A stretch of 64,000 bases of DNA from Paragordius varius (Eukaryota; Nematomorpha), in contig OZ176053.1 of the NCBI GenBank assembly GCA_964247055.1, positions 10,292,001 through 10,356,000 of the forward strand. The letters are read 5' to 3'. The first letter of the stretch is position 1. Every line of letters begins with the position of its first letter. Below, piece after piece: positions 1 to 13,100 of this stretch. The translations under genes and the position numbers were made by a program. The notes beneath the pieces were generated by a model. That model was not told the origin of the DNA and made no database searches. It saw nothing but the letters and a program-made list of their open reading frames with translations.

Positions 1-1093
1 TTTGTTGTTTCTTTATAAATTGTAATAGGTTTTCCCTGATTTGTGCGCTTTTAATATGCCTTATCAAGAATACTTTTACGTCTTTATATCTTGACCATAA
101 CACCACAAAAGTTTTAATAATTTTTAAACAATTTTATCAAATTGATTATGTTTACCGTTTTTAACAAACTTTTTTGATTGCTTATGTTGATATGTACCGA
201 AACTACTTTTAACGAAATAAGATAATCAAAATTGATACAAAGAGGATGGTAATAAATTTTTCTTAAAACACGAATTTTTGTTTTTAAAGGTTTTATATTT
301 TCCGTGTTCTTTTGATTGCCGTCACTCAATATGTTATAACTTTCCAGAAATATAATATTTTATCGAACGATTTGCTTTATAATAAATTTTTAGTTTTAGA
401 AGGAATTAATTTATTTTTATATTCACCAATTTTGTCAGTTAATCAAAAACAATGATTGATAATACATGACATGTTAATGTTACGAATAAAATATTATTCT
501 ATTAATCATTTTATTAGCTTCCGTGCCCGTTTTGTACTGACCACTTTTTTTGAGAAACAGTCTTCATTGTTTGTCCAATAATACACCATTTTCAAAAATT
601 TACCCTTTAACTATTCTAATTCACCCTTGAACAAATCAAATTCTTCCTAAAAATAAATTATCTTTTTTTCGGGCTAATATAACTCATCATTAATTAGAAA
701 ATATATTATGGCATAATTTATTATTTTTTCAGTATTAATTTAATTTTAAACAATTTTTTATAAACATAAAAAAATATAGTTAATTTTTAATTTAAAAAAC
801 ACATTATTTATTTTAGGCTGAATTTGCATTGTTCAAGGGTAAAATTGTTCGAGGGTTAATTTAAACTGTAAATGGTATTATATAAGGAGTTGTAATAGAG
901 ATAGGGTGGTACCTTTGTTAAATTTTGCACTTTTTGTTTTTTTACCATCGTATTCATTTTTCGGTTTTCTTCGGTGACCCACTCTTAAATTTAACTTTAA
1001 ATAAATTAACGATTCTAAAAAATTGGATGTTACCTTTTTAATTAACAAATACAACATAAATTAATATAATCGTTTATCTTTAAAATTATTTAG
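1..1093. other. AT-rich non-coding stretch, probably sideroflexin intron
   Basis: No supported exon was found here. The N-terminal half of sideroflexin is missing, so this is most simply intron sequence of that gene, with its upstream exons outside the window or unrecognised. It holds one foldback MITE, listed separately. The short minus-strand ORF at 114-329 has no recognisable motif. Confidence 0.5.
582..879. repeat. Foldback MITE, family A, copy 1
   Basis: The left end reads CACCATTTTC..TTTACCC and the right end reads as the inverse, GGGTTAATTT..AAATGGT. The internal arms (AATTCACCCT versus GGCTGAATTTG) also pair. Two related copies lie at about 3072 and 5601. A TA target duplication is likely but hard to prove in AT-rich flanks. 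The element is about 300 bp with no coding capacity. A Tc1/mariner-type MITE is the inferred class. Confidence 0.6.
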
Positions 1094-1991
1094 GGTATTT
1101 TCGAAAATAAAATTTTTCCTTATATATTTGGCTGGGTTAAGAATATTATACATATTAGTTTATACATGTATAGCATCAGCAAATGTTGTAAATTTGTTAA
1201 GCATGAGATATCCCGAATTAAAGAATGGCATTAAAGTTTTTACGCATGATGGAAAATATGTCGGAGTATCTAAAAAAGCGGCAAAAAAGGTTGAAACAGA
1301 AATTTTCATTTTTATATATACTATTAACTTTTAATCTAAAAAGATGGAAATTTTTATTTTTACAGTTAATTTCGTTATTAATTGGCAGGCGCTATTTGAA
1401 ACTGGTCTAACACGAGTCATTATACCGATCCCAATCTTGATTATACCACCTTTAATTACAAATTTTATGCAACACAGGTAATATTTATTTTAACTTTAAT
1501 TTGTTTTTTCGATTCATTTTCAATATGTAATTTTTTTTTACCAATTTTTATCCATCAGGAAAATTATAAAAAGGTATCCTCGATTAATGTTACCGATTAA
1601 CGTTTTGACAGTGAGTGCCTGTTTTACATTAGCTTTCCCGTTTGCATTATCTATTTTTCCTCAAACCTCAAAGGTAACTTAAGTTTACTAACTATTATTT
1701 TTTTGCTATAACATAATATTTAAATGAATTATTAATTTTACAATATTAATTAATTAATTATATTATCAGATTACTTAACATTTTATCTAAATAAAACCAA
1801 ATATTGGGTTTATATAGCGATCAATTAAGCTAAATTTTAAACCTTTTCGATAGGCTGTATCACATATTTCAATATATGGTATGAAATAATCTTGTTTTTA
1901 AATCTATTTCATTATATAGATTAAAACAAAAAGTATAGATGTAGCAAACCCTCCTAAAGATCCCTGGCTATATTACAACAAGGGCCTATAA
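1094..1991 (+). CDS. SFXN: Sideroflexin, C-terminal half (partial gene)
   Basis: Sideroflexins are inner mitochondrial membrane transporters; the best-studied members carry serine for one-carbon metabolism. Four exons read in one frame: about 1094-1289, 1389-1477, 1559-1673 and 1920-1991, all with GT..AG borders. The first carries ASANVVNLLSMRYPELKNGI and a DGKYVGVSKKAAKK block, which match the family's 'AANCINIPLMR..EL..GI' and 'NG..LG.S..AAK' core. The second encodes a hydrophobic PIPILIIPPLI segment, the third ends in ALSIFPQTSK (family 'ALFPQ'), and the last ends YYNKGL-stop like the family's VYFNKGL. The N-terminal half (HPDTGE region) is not in the window. The start of the first exon is a best guess at the nearest AG. 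The gene is convergent with the SID-1 gene. Confidence 0.88.
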
Positions 1992-2108
1992 TACTGCATT
2001 TTATAATTTATTTTATTGAAACAATAGAATTTTTAATTTAAATCAACTTGTATGAAATATATCAATCAGGAAAATAGAATAAATAAAATAATTATTTAAT
2101 GGTATAAC

Positions 2109-2290
2109 GAGGCGTGATGGTATAGTAGATAGGGCGCCGGACTCTCACACTGCGTGCCAGAGTTCGAACCCCGAAACTACGCATTTTTTCCATCATCACT
2201 GTTAGCCCTGGGCAGGCGAGTGTTAAAACTTTAACAAGTCTGGATACAATATAAGTCCTTACCCTTTAATAAAAAAGGAAAAAAGAGACT
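2109..2290 (+). repeat. tRNA-derived SINE, copy 1
   Basis: The head contains an A box-like TGGTATAGTAGATAGG and a good B box, GAGTTCGAACCCC, at the spacing of a pol III promoter. An unrelated tail follows (GGCGAGTGTTAAAACTTTAA, then AAGTCCTTACCC). The cloverleaf does not fold well: the T stem is unpaired and the acceptor stem is mismatched, so it is not a working tRNA. A diverged copy with the same head-tail order lies near 57.47 kb, which supports a dispersed SINE family. It sits between the convergent 3' ends of the sideroflexin and SID-1 genes. Confidence 0.7.
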
Positions 2291-2958
2291 CTAAACTGTT
2301 ATATTATATATACATTTACCATATCCAGCCAATAAATTTTTTAACATTTTTAGTTAAATTAAATCTTACTTGTTATATTTAATCGCTTGTTACTTCATCA
2401 TATATTTTTTTGACTACAATGGATGCCTATCACAATGAAGGCGATTTTTGAAAAAAACATGGCTTATTATCCACATCATGACCTTTTTTAAAAAATTATT
2501 TATTTTTTTGTTTATATATGGTATAAAAAATAAAATATTGAAAACCTAATTCAGATATTTAAATTATAAAGAATTAAATATGATGGCTCAGTAGATTAAA
2601 ATAAAACTACTTGTTTTTTAAGAAGTTATCGTACTCATTATGAGCATCTGTTATATTTGAAAAAATTCTTTATTTATTGATAAATAATTTATAAAAACAC
2701 CAGCCATGTAATTAAACTTAGATGCACACACAAAAACCCAAACACAAAAGTATTTCCTATGTGAACTAATATTGGCCGTTTCATCCTTTTCAATTGAAAT
2801 GTCCTTATTTTAGAACAATATGACTATAAATACCCCACAATAAGTAAAATAGTAAATATTTATTATATTTCATAATTTTTCAAATATATTTATGTGTATA
2901 TTAATATATAATTTTCTTGTGGTAAAAATATGGACTAAGGTACTTTAATTGATTAAAA

Positions 2959-5900
2959 TTAAAAAACTGGTATTTCATCTCGCCTCTTGCGTATGAGATC
3001 ATCATCCAGAGTAAGAAGGGTCTAAAAATAAAAATAATATATCAATTTAAATTAGGCGATTTATATATGTATATACCATTTACAGCTCAAATTTACCCTT
3101 AAACAATTCGAATTTAAACCTGAACAATTCAAATTCACCCTAAAATAAATTATGTATTTTTTAAGATTAAAAATTACCTATATTTTTTTTATATGTTTAA
3201 AAAATAAAATTACGTTTAAAATTAATATAATACTGAAAAAATAATAAACTATGCCATTAGAATATATTTCTTTTAATGATGAGTTATATTACTTCAAAAA
3301 CACATAATGTATTTTAGGGTATATTTAAATTTTAGATGGTATATTATTTATATAATAAATTAATGAAAAGGTTGAAAAGAGCCAATATTTTAAAAATTAT
3401 CTATAATATTGAACCAAATTTAAAAATGTTCTGACGAATATAAAAAATATTAAATAAGTTTAATTGTAAAAGTTTCTCATTCATTATTTGCCGCCAATTA
3501 TACGGGTTTTTGGTTAACCGCGTAAACTGACATATAAAAAAATTATTAAAAAACAAAAATTATATTAAGTCATCTATAATTTTTGAAAGCAAATACTGTT
3601 TGCTATTAATTTTTTTTAAAACCAACTGTGTTAGATTAAATTTAATAGTTGTCCAAATTTTTAAATGTAGTATACTCATATAAAAAAATAATATGAAATA
3701 CAATGTCAAATTTTACAGTGAATGAGAAAAATAGGGCAAGGGCTGAAAAGAAATGCCAAATGTCATGAACATCATAAAATTTGAAGGCTATACATTCCCG
3801 ATTCTTTTGACGTGATTGAGCTGGACTTACCTATGATATGTAATTGTGAAGTATTAATAAATATTTTATTTGCCAGTAAAATACTGATGAAGAGAGTTTT
3901 ATATTCCAGAGGCGTTAGATACATTTTTAAGCAAATCAAACCAAATATCAACAGTAAGTACCACCCATAAAAATATTATTTAAAACGCACATTAAGACAA
4001 TTTTTACCCAAATCATTTAGACATTATAACTAACTGTATTTTAATAATATGCCAAATCGAATGCATTAACACCGAATTTAACCAAATAATATTTTATAAT
4101 TAATAACAAAGGGTGTTATTGATGCAATTATTTAGCGGCAGTACTTCGACTTCCATTAAAGTTTCACCATAATTTTTCGAATATGTGGTTTCGCAGAATA
4201 CCCAAAACAAAACTGGCCTTTGATCTTAATTAACCAAAAATTATCCAACCAACACCACAAGGAGGTAGCAGTAAAACTATATTGGCCATTAATTTAATTA
4301 TGAATACACTGTGAATGAAAGGTAAAACAAATAAGAAAGTAATGTTTTTCTTAAAAAAGCATTACATTTTTCATTAATATATTTATCGCATAAATTACAT
4401 AGGGTTGAAAATCAATAAATATTATATAAATGCCTAATATTTTATCTCACAATAGCGATCAAATAAAATGGACGTTATGGATTATTATAATTTTGTAATT
4501 ACAGTCAAACCTCTTTTTGTACGTGGGACACGGAACACCGCATATAATAATCTTATAAGAAATGCATATTTTTGAATTCAGATATAATGCCAATTAATTT
4601 TTATAAAAATCAAAAATATTTTCATATGCGGTAAAATTAGGCTAAAATAAAATTAGGATTATCTACCTGCCATGAAATATTTCCATGCAAAAAGAAGTAA
4701 CAAGCCAAAGCCCAACAAATCATAGAACAAGCAATAAATATGGAGGAATATATGAGTATTTTTTCACCAGATCGAATCTGCCCAGTAATACACAAATAAA
4801 AAATGGAGTATATCCAATTATAAGTTTAATCTAACTACACATTGAGAAAATTATATGTATGTCGAAAATAGAGTAAAAATTGGAACTATAAAATTAAATA
4901 TAAAAACACAATTTTTTTCGAAAAAAGACAGCCATACATTTTTAAACTATTATTTTTCTAATGATTACACATATTAAAATAATGGGAAAAGATGTAAATT
5001 TGTTTTTATATATATTAAAACAATAGGTCGAGAGTTAAAAAAGCATGATTGACTCGCAAATCAAATGAAGCAAGTTGTTGTGTTAAAAATCGAGGTTTGA
5101 TAAAGTATGGCGGTCTTGATAATATGTTTGTGTTTTTACGTTTTGCTTTTATTTTTATTCTAAAATATCTACTAAAATTGACAAAAGGGTAAAAAAAAAC
5201 AATAAAATTTAAACCTTCATTATTATGTAAAAAGAAAGGTAGAGCAATAGATTGAGAATTAGTATAGAGAGTATGTATGAGGGAAAGTTTTTTGGCCGAA
5301 TATACAATCCATATATGCATCTAATTTACAAAAATTGATATAAATTATTTCCAAAAACTGTATAATCCAAAATTTTAAAACTTACATTGAAAGATTTGCT
5401 AAATTAGCTAAGATAAGTAGAATCAGTCGATCCTAAAATAGTGAAAATAAGATATAATATTTCAATAAAAATATTATTTTTTATTTGCTTTCTATATACT
5501 ATGATTAAGTGTTATTAAAATTTATATCTTGTGATTTTAACGTCAATATGTCTAACAACTTTTTGCTATCAGTAAAAAAATGTTAAATAAAATATTAATG
5601 TATACCATTTAAAACTCAAATTCGCCCTCAAATATTTCGATTTCGCCCTAAAACTTTTCAATTCACCCTGAAAATAAATTATGTTCTTTTAGTATAGCAT
5701 TTTTTATGCATTATAAACATTTGTAAAAAATATTAAAAAATATTAGTAATTTTTGATTTCAAAACATAATTTCCTTTTAGGGTGAATATGAAATGTTCGA
5801 AAATATCTAATGTAGCTAGCATACAGGATGTTTAGGGTATGGGTTGATAGGTATTTCTTCGCACCAAAATTGACGGGCACGATGAAATATATGATGATCC

Positions 5901-6823
5901 AATTTCCAATGTCCAATATAATAAATTTGAAGACTTAAGTAAAGGCACGTTAATATATGGCATATTGAAAACAATGACCAAAACATTGTATCACCATGTA
6001 ACTAAATCAATATAAATTAACAAATCTATAAATTCAAAAAAATGGTGATTGCAGCCAACACTTTTTTGTGGGGGCCGCAGAAAAATGCAAAAAAGTTTAA
6101 TTTTAAATTAAACATCAGAACCTCACTTTAAAAATCCCCTTAAAATGAACCATTAGTAAAATATTCTTGCTTTTCTGGATCTAAACTTTGACTCATATTT
6201 TTTTTAAAGTATTTAAGGGAATTTAAGGAAACATTTCATGATTAATTTTGTCTGTAAATAATATCACTAAAAATGACTTCAAAGAAGTCATTATTCATAA
6301 AGAGAGGTATGAAAATTGTCAACTTACAAAATAGTCCGAGGTTTGAATGTAAATGTGAAAAAAACACTTACGACTCCAATGACTGAAATAACTACGATAA
6401 GTGCAAACGCAAAATATGAATAATAGGAGCTGGCACTTTTGTCGGGATGTCGCGTTTGATAAATTTTAAGCATGGTAAGACAAGTTATGATGTACATGAA
6501 AGATGTATCTGGTTTAAAGCATAAAAAAATTACATTTAAAATCGTAGTTAAAATTCTGTTACATATTAAAAATTGGAAATGAACCCCATATAAATATCAA
6601 CAATATTATATAATCGCCAAGATTTAACAAAACTGTCTAAAATAAAATGATTCATAATTTTTTATATACCAATTAATGTAAAATTTATGTTTATACCGAA
6701 CTGATAATTGGAATAGTTTGGGCAGACATGATAACAACTACTCAAGATACCCTCAAAACATAAAGCAACTGCCATCGCATAAAACAGACCAAAATGTTGT
6801 GGAATACCATAGTACTAAATATG

Positions 6824-6874
<51 letters not shown>

Positions 6875-9800
6875 CGAAAAATATCAAATACATTAATTAG
6901 TAAACAATACCTTATCTATTGATCCATTTAAGACTCTAACATTTTGACGTATCCTATCCCTAAACAAATATATTTATAGAATAAATAATAAAATTAAAGG
7001 GCAAAACGCAAAAATAATAGACTATATTTTTCATACATAAACCAGATTTTTAAAAACTTTGAATTTATGATCTAACCTATTGTTTTGAGCTGCAAAATAA
7101 ACCCAGTTGTTTATTTCAGAATGGTAATCAATTAATTAGGTTATAGAAAAAATCAAAAAGCAAAAAATATTGTCTTTGTAAAATATATTAGTCTTTACGA
7201 TTTACCTTAAAATTTAACATTAAATAATAGTACAACATAAAATAAATAGAGTTAACATAAAAAACCTTCGCCAAACCAATATGAAAAACAGGATTCCCAA
7301 CAAAATATATCCAATATTGCTGTAAATATTGTTGAAAGATGTCATGTTCCCCAAGGGATGAGCACACATAAGGTTAAAATAACAAAAATCTTGATTTCCA
7401 GTTAAATTGATAATCTATATATAAATAATTGAAAAATAAATCAAATATTTTTGTTAATTTTAAGGATGCTAAAAATCAAATATTTTACCTTTTCATATGT
7501 AAAGACCAATTGAATGACGGGCAATATATAGAATATGGCTATCGGTATCAAATTCCTATCAATAAAATAATGTTAAACTTTGTGTGAGGGGTAAATATCA
7601 GGAAACAAGATTTGCATATATAAAAAGTTTTGAATATCATTATATGAAATGCCTTGAAATTTCAAAATTTCTCTGACACCCGAAAAATTGTTGTTGATTT
7701 TATTGACGAGGAAAAAAAATCAACCAAATATGTTTAATATTATTTTAACTAAAAAAATATTACCAATGAAATAAGAGATATTTTTCATGAAGTACACTAC
7801 CATGTTTTCGACAGAGATCCGCCACAGCAAGTTTGGCCTACAAAAAATATATGTTTCAATGATTGTATTAAAAGGGTAAAATATATTAATAAAAGGGATA
7901 TTTATCAAAATCTAGCAGTGGATAATTGAAATAATTTTTCCAATTGAATATGTAGCAAAATAGTCGTTTCGAATATGAAACTACCATCATTGAATGAAAA
8001 TAAGACATGTTCTCAGGAATATTGTTTCAAAGTTACGTTTTTATAGGGAGGGGTAGGTCGATAGTGTGGGGTTATACCCACGGACTATTTAAAAAGACGC
8101 TTGAACATAATCTACATTAATAAGTCCTAGATGAAAAATTAAATTCACCTGTTAAATGTTTTCCAAAAAATTTCAAAGAATTTTCATTATTTGGTTTTTG
8201 GCGAAAAACGCTCTTATTAAACAAAAGTTATTAACAACTTACTCAACATTTAAACAAAAGTAAATTTAATTTAAACTGTTGTAAAGGACCTGGTTTTCCC
8301 TTATCCGTTCAAGGTAATATTTATTTGTCGCCAACAGCTTTTCCGTTCGTGACATTGGTGTGGTGATGTTATTGGCCTCATTCATTGAGTTATCATTATT
8401 TGATAATATAGTTATATCATTTTTGCTATCTTGTGATTCAACATCATCATATTTTTTCTTCTTTGGGTCCAAAACATTTTGGGAATTATTATGGGGATTA
8501 TTATCAGTGTCATATGCTTGACGCATAGCTTCTTTGGCTATTAATCGTTGTTCTTCGTCGTAAATTGATGTTCGATTTGGGGACCGTGAAACTAAAAATT
8601 GACATAACCAAAAAAATTAAAAATTTAAATTGGAAAAAATTGACGGTTTTAGATCAAAATTTAAGTTTATCAAAGGCTTTCGATTTCATGATGATGATGG
8701 TGTATTGATTGAGACAAAATTTTACTTTTGAAATGTCCCCCTTGAAAAAAAACTTTTGTCTTTTTTTGGCATATATATATATATTAAAAAAGCTATCATT
8801 CGTTTACAACAATTCAGAAAAAAGCAACACTTATTTGAATCTCGTCCAAATGTTACTTAACTCGGGTTTATAATGTAAAAATGGTTGTGAATGACAGAAA
8901 TAATTTTTTCTTTGAACGTGTAAATTGTAGATCTATTAAAATGAACAGACTTTTTTGGCGAACTGTCTTATTGCTTTTAGTCTCAGCATTCTTATTTTTG
9001 GAGTTCGAGGAATGTTTTGTGTTTGCTGTATTCATATCCTCCGTATTTGAATCGGTAGAAGTTAAACTAATATCATCATCATTCGTATTTTCATTTATCA
9101 ACATTTCTTTATCAGGGTGTTCTTATAAAATAAATTTAAAAAATTTAAACCCAAAAGTTATATATATTTTTATAATAAAACTGGTATACCTGATGGGATG
9201 AGTTGAGAAACATTGTCTTGAGAATATGATGGAAAATTAACATTCGATGGGCTTTGTAGGAAACCTGAAAAAAGAAACAATTTTTCCCTCTGTATATAAA
9301 TAAATTAGGAAAAATCTCAATATACTATTAAAAATACCAAAATTCACACATTTAATCAAATATTGTGATTTATAAATTTTGTTGGATAAATAATTCGTTA
9401 ATTTAATACAAACAAAGAAAATTTAAAGTACATACTAAGGGAATCTGAAGATCCTGTGTTATCAATCAACCAATCAATATATTGTCGATTTTTATCTCTA
9501 GAATAAAATTGTTTGGATAACTTTTTAGCGTGGTTATGATATTCATTAAATATTTTTATAATAAGAATGTAGGAGTTAATGATAACAAATATCTAATTAA
9601 TTATGGTATATTTAGCCTTAAATACATTATATATAATCTTAAACATGAAATAGCATTATATCAAAAAAACGTTTAAACACTACATTGTTATGATTATGTT
9701 AAACTTCATAAAATAGGAAAAAAATAAAGAACATAATGAAAACTATAACATTTGCAATAAGTAAAGATTATAAATTCTAAAAATCATGAAGGCTAGACCC

Positions 9801-10058
9801 TTTTAAATTGGTTCACACACCTAAAGAAATAAAAAACAGTTGTGCGGTATATGATTTTATTAACAAATTAAGAGGGGAATGATACCTGTAATGTAACCAT
9901 GCCATAACTGAAAACGTGACAAAGAAAACAAAAACAAATACGGCCAATGGTGTGAGAACGGCAATTATATAATCCATCCCTAAATTGAATTAAGAATAAA
10001 TCACCAAAAAAATTACCCAAAAAACTATTTTAATTTTAAAATTATACGCTTCCCCATG

Positions 10059-10124
<66 letters not shown>

Positions 10125-13100
10125 AAATTAAAAATTAAGCAACAATCTTTAATTTTTATATAGAGTAACTGTTTATAACTTGTTAATGTTGGCAATATTT
10201 GTAACGTTATGGATTTGATTCGGTCCAAATCTTTTCGGGGATTCTCCCATGTGGCAAAAGCTATAATAACCAACAAATTATTTTGGATTTAGGCGCTTTA
10301 AATATCTCAAGATTGAATATATTTTTGCTAAAATTTAAAAAATATCTTTTTTGGTTGGGAAACCAATGTTTGTTATGTTACCGGACATATTTTAATATAA
10401 TCAAAACATTCATTTCACAAAGATTAATACATGGTTAAATTCCGCAACGTGACCCTTTTTTGTATTTAGAATCCAAAAGTTTATGTCGACGAAAAATTAT
10501 CAGGAAAGTCAAAAATGAACTCTAAAGTATGCGAAAGAAATTGATATAAAAACTAAAAACAAAACTGTATATAAATGGGCTAAAAGCAATAATAATAATA
10601 ATAATACATCCGCACCAAAATCAGTGAGAGTAAACCATGCAATAATATATGATCCAGCTATTGTTAAAAACAGCTATCATAACTCATAACTACTTTTCAG
10701 AAATTTTAACTAAACAATCCCATTACTACTCTATCGACACCTACTCAAAGCTGTGCTGAAAACCTAACAGAATCAGATATCCATACCGCTTTACTCAAAA
10801 TGAAAATAAACCTGGCCCTTCGGAGCTCAGGCTCGACATGCTTAAACTGACTACCCTGAGATTATCGACTCATATCTGACAACTTTATTCAAAAATATAA
10901 TAAAAGACTAAAAATCCCACATGACTGGGATAACAGCCATATCATTCCCATATACAAAAAAGGAGACTCCCTCCTGTCCGAATCCTACCGTCCAATAAAG
11001 TTATTAGATCACGCTATTAAAGTATATGATAAAGTAATTCGCTCCAAAATAATGCAATTTGGGTTACGGCCAAATAAAAGTCAAGTACAATAGATGCCAT
11101 ATTCACGCTAAGACATCTTCAAAGCGCATACATCAAAAAATCTCCTTTAAACAACGCTTTTCTTGACATGGAACGAGCCATTGATGCCATACCAAGAGAC
11201 CTTACATCATGGGCTTTAAGGCGACAAGGCATTGACGGATGGTTGATAAGCTCAATAATGCTCTTATACCGAACACCAGAGCCCAAAAAAACTCCGTTTG
11301 GTTTAAGTAAAAGTTTTTTAATAAAAAATGTAATCCACCAAGGATCCATAGCCCGACTCTCTTCAATGTCATTATGGAAGAAATAACTAAAGACATCGCA
11401 ACCGGCATGCCACACCAAATTCTTTACGCCGATGACCTCGTAATAACATCGACATCCGAAAGCGATCTCATAGCGAAAATTCGTTTGTGGAATGACACCC
11501 TACAAAGTTACAGACTTAAAGTCAATTTCTCCAACACTAAAATGTCTGATAATTACACCTCTAAAAATTCGTGCAGCATATGTAAAAAAGAAATGATATT
11601 AAACTCCGTACGCTGTAATTATTGTTGTCTATGGGTACACAAAAAATGTTGTAGTCTTAAACTTTAAATGATTACGATAAAAATTACAAATGCTAGGGAC
11701 ATTTAAATAGTAATAATAATATGAATTTAACTCCGACCCTTTCAATATGGAAACAGTAAGCACTTTCTGCTACTTGGGCGATATGATATCAGCGAATTAG
11801 AACATACAATCAAACATCGCATATCAAAAATCTGGAAAAAATACCATTCGTTAAATTAAGAAATAAAAAATTCGTCAAACTACAAACTAAATGTGCCATT
11901 TACACTACAGCCATCCGTCCCATCGTCACATACAGATCCGAATCCTGGCCGATGTCAAAAACAAATGAATCCAAACTCATAAACGCTGAATCCAAATTAT
12001 TGAAAACAATATTATTCGCAAATCCATCTAAATTCAATTATACCGAATCCTAAACCCGTACCTTATACTCAATCTCAACCCCATCAACAACGTCATCCTG
12101 GTCATGTTGAAGGACGGCAAGATACTTATATTCCCAAAACAATGAAATATTACTCGGTTGAACTACTAGCGAAATCCGGCCGACCCCATACCACATGGCT
12201 CAACACAAAAACAAAAGACCTCGAATCACTTAATTTAAATCTAGAATTAGCCAGAGCACGTAAAGATTGGAAAAAACGGGTGTACCGTCACATTTAATGG
12301 AGAATCCCCGTACAAATGAATGATGGTGAATGATGATGATTTTTGAAATTCCAATTAATATAATTTTTTCGAGGACATAATCAAATTTAAAATTTTTCAT
12401 ATTGATTTCGGCTTATTTTGACTGTTCCAAAATACCCACAAACCAATAAGTTTGCGGTAAGTTACACCCAACTTTAAAAAAGGATTATAAATTTTTAAGA
12501 CCGTAAAAGTTAATGTTAATCAAACTTGAGCCAATTAGTTAATAGCAATATTTAGCAAAAAAATTAATTATGAGCGGAAAGTGGGGTATTTATAGGGCTA
12601 GTTTATTGCAAATTTAAATCTTAGAAGAACTAAAATGCAAATATTATACGTGGACCACCAAAACCAAACCAAAAGTTTCGATGATATAAATGTTGATTAT
12701 TTGGATGATAATGTGAAGTCGGGCTTCGTTGAATAGCTCCAATACATTCATCATCAGTCGGTTTTACGACAAAAACTATGAAAAAACCTTGAGACGGGTA
12801 ATTGGCTTGCTATATTGTAAATATACATAAAGAGTTTCCGCATATATATATACTATACTTAATATTAAAATTATATAGACAAAATGTAAAAGCTAAAAGA
12901 ATAATATACCTTTAATAAAAAACAAATTTTTAATCTTAACATTTACAATTGTAAATCTTTAATTGAGTGTGTTAACAATTTAAATATTTATTCTTCCAAA
13001 GTTAATTTATATTAGAGTTAAAACATAATTGGTTGGATAATTGTGTTAATGATTGTCTAATTATTTGAATTAATTTAATTGAACTTAAAAAATAGTTTCT

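Noticed and set aside
2109-2185. Functional tRNA gene
   Set aside because: The A and B boxes are good, but the T and acceptor stems do not pair, and a SINE-like tail recurs with it elsewhere.
5015-5320. 101-aa minus-strand ORF as a separate gene
   Set aside because: The overlapping frame [21 protein letters not shown] is the real SID-1 exon (5320-5215).
8881-9201. Plus-strand 106-aa ORF
   Set aside because: It is antisense to a SID-1 exon (9121-8948) whose minus-strand frame is in phase with the neighbouring exons.
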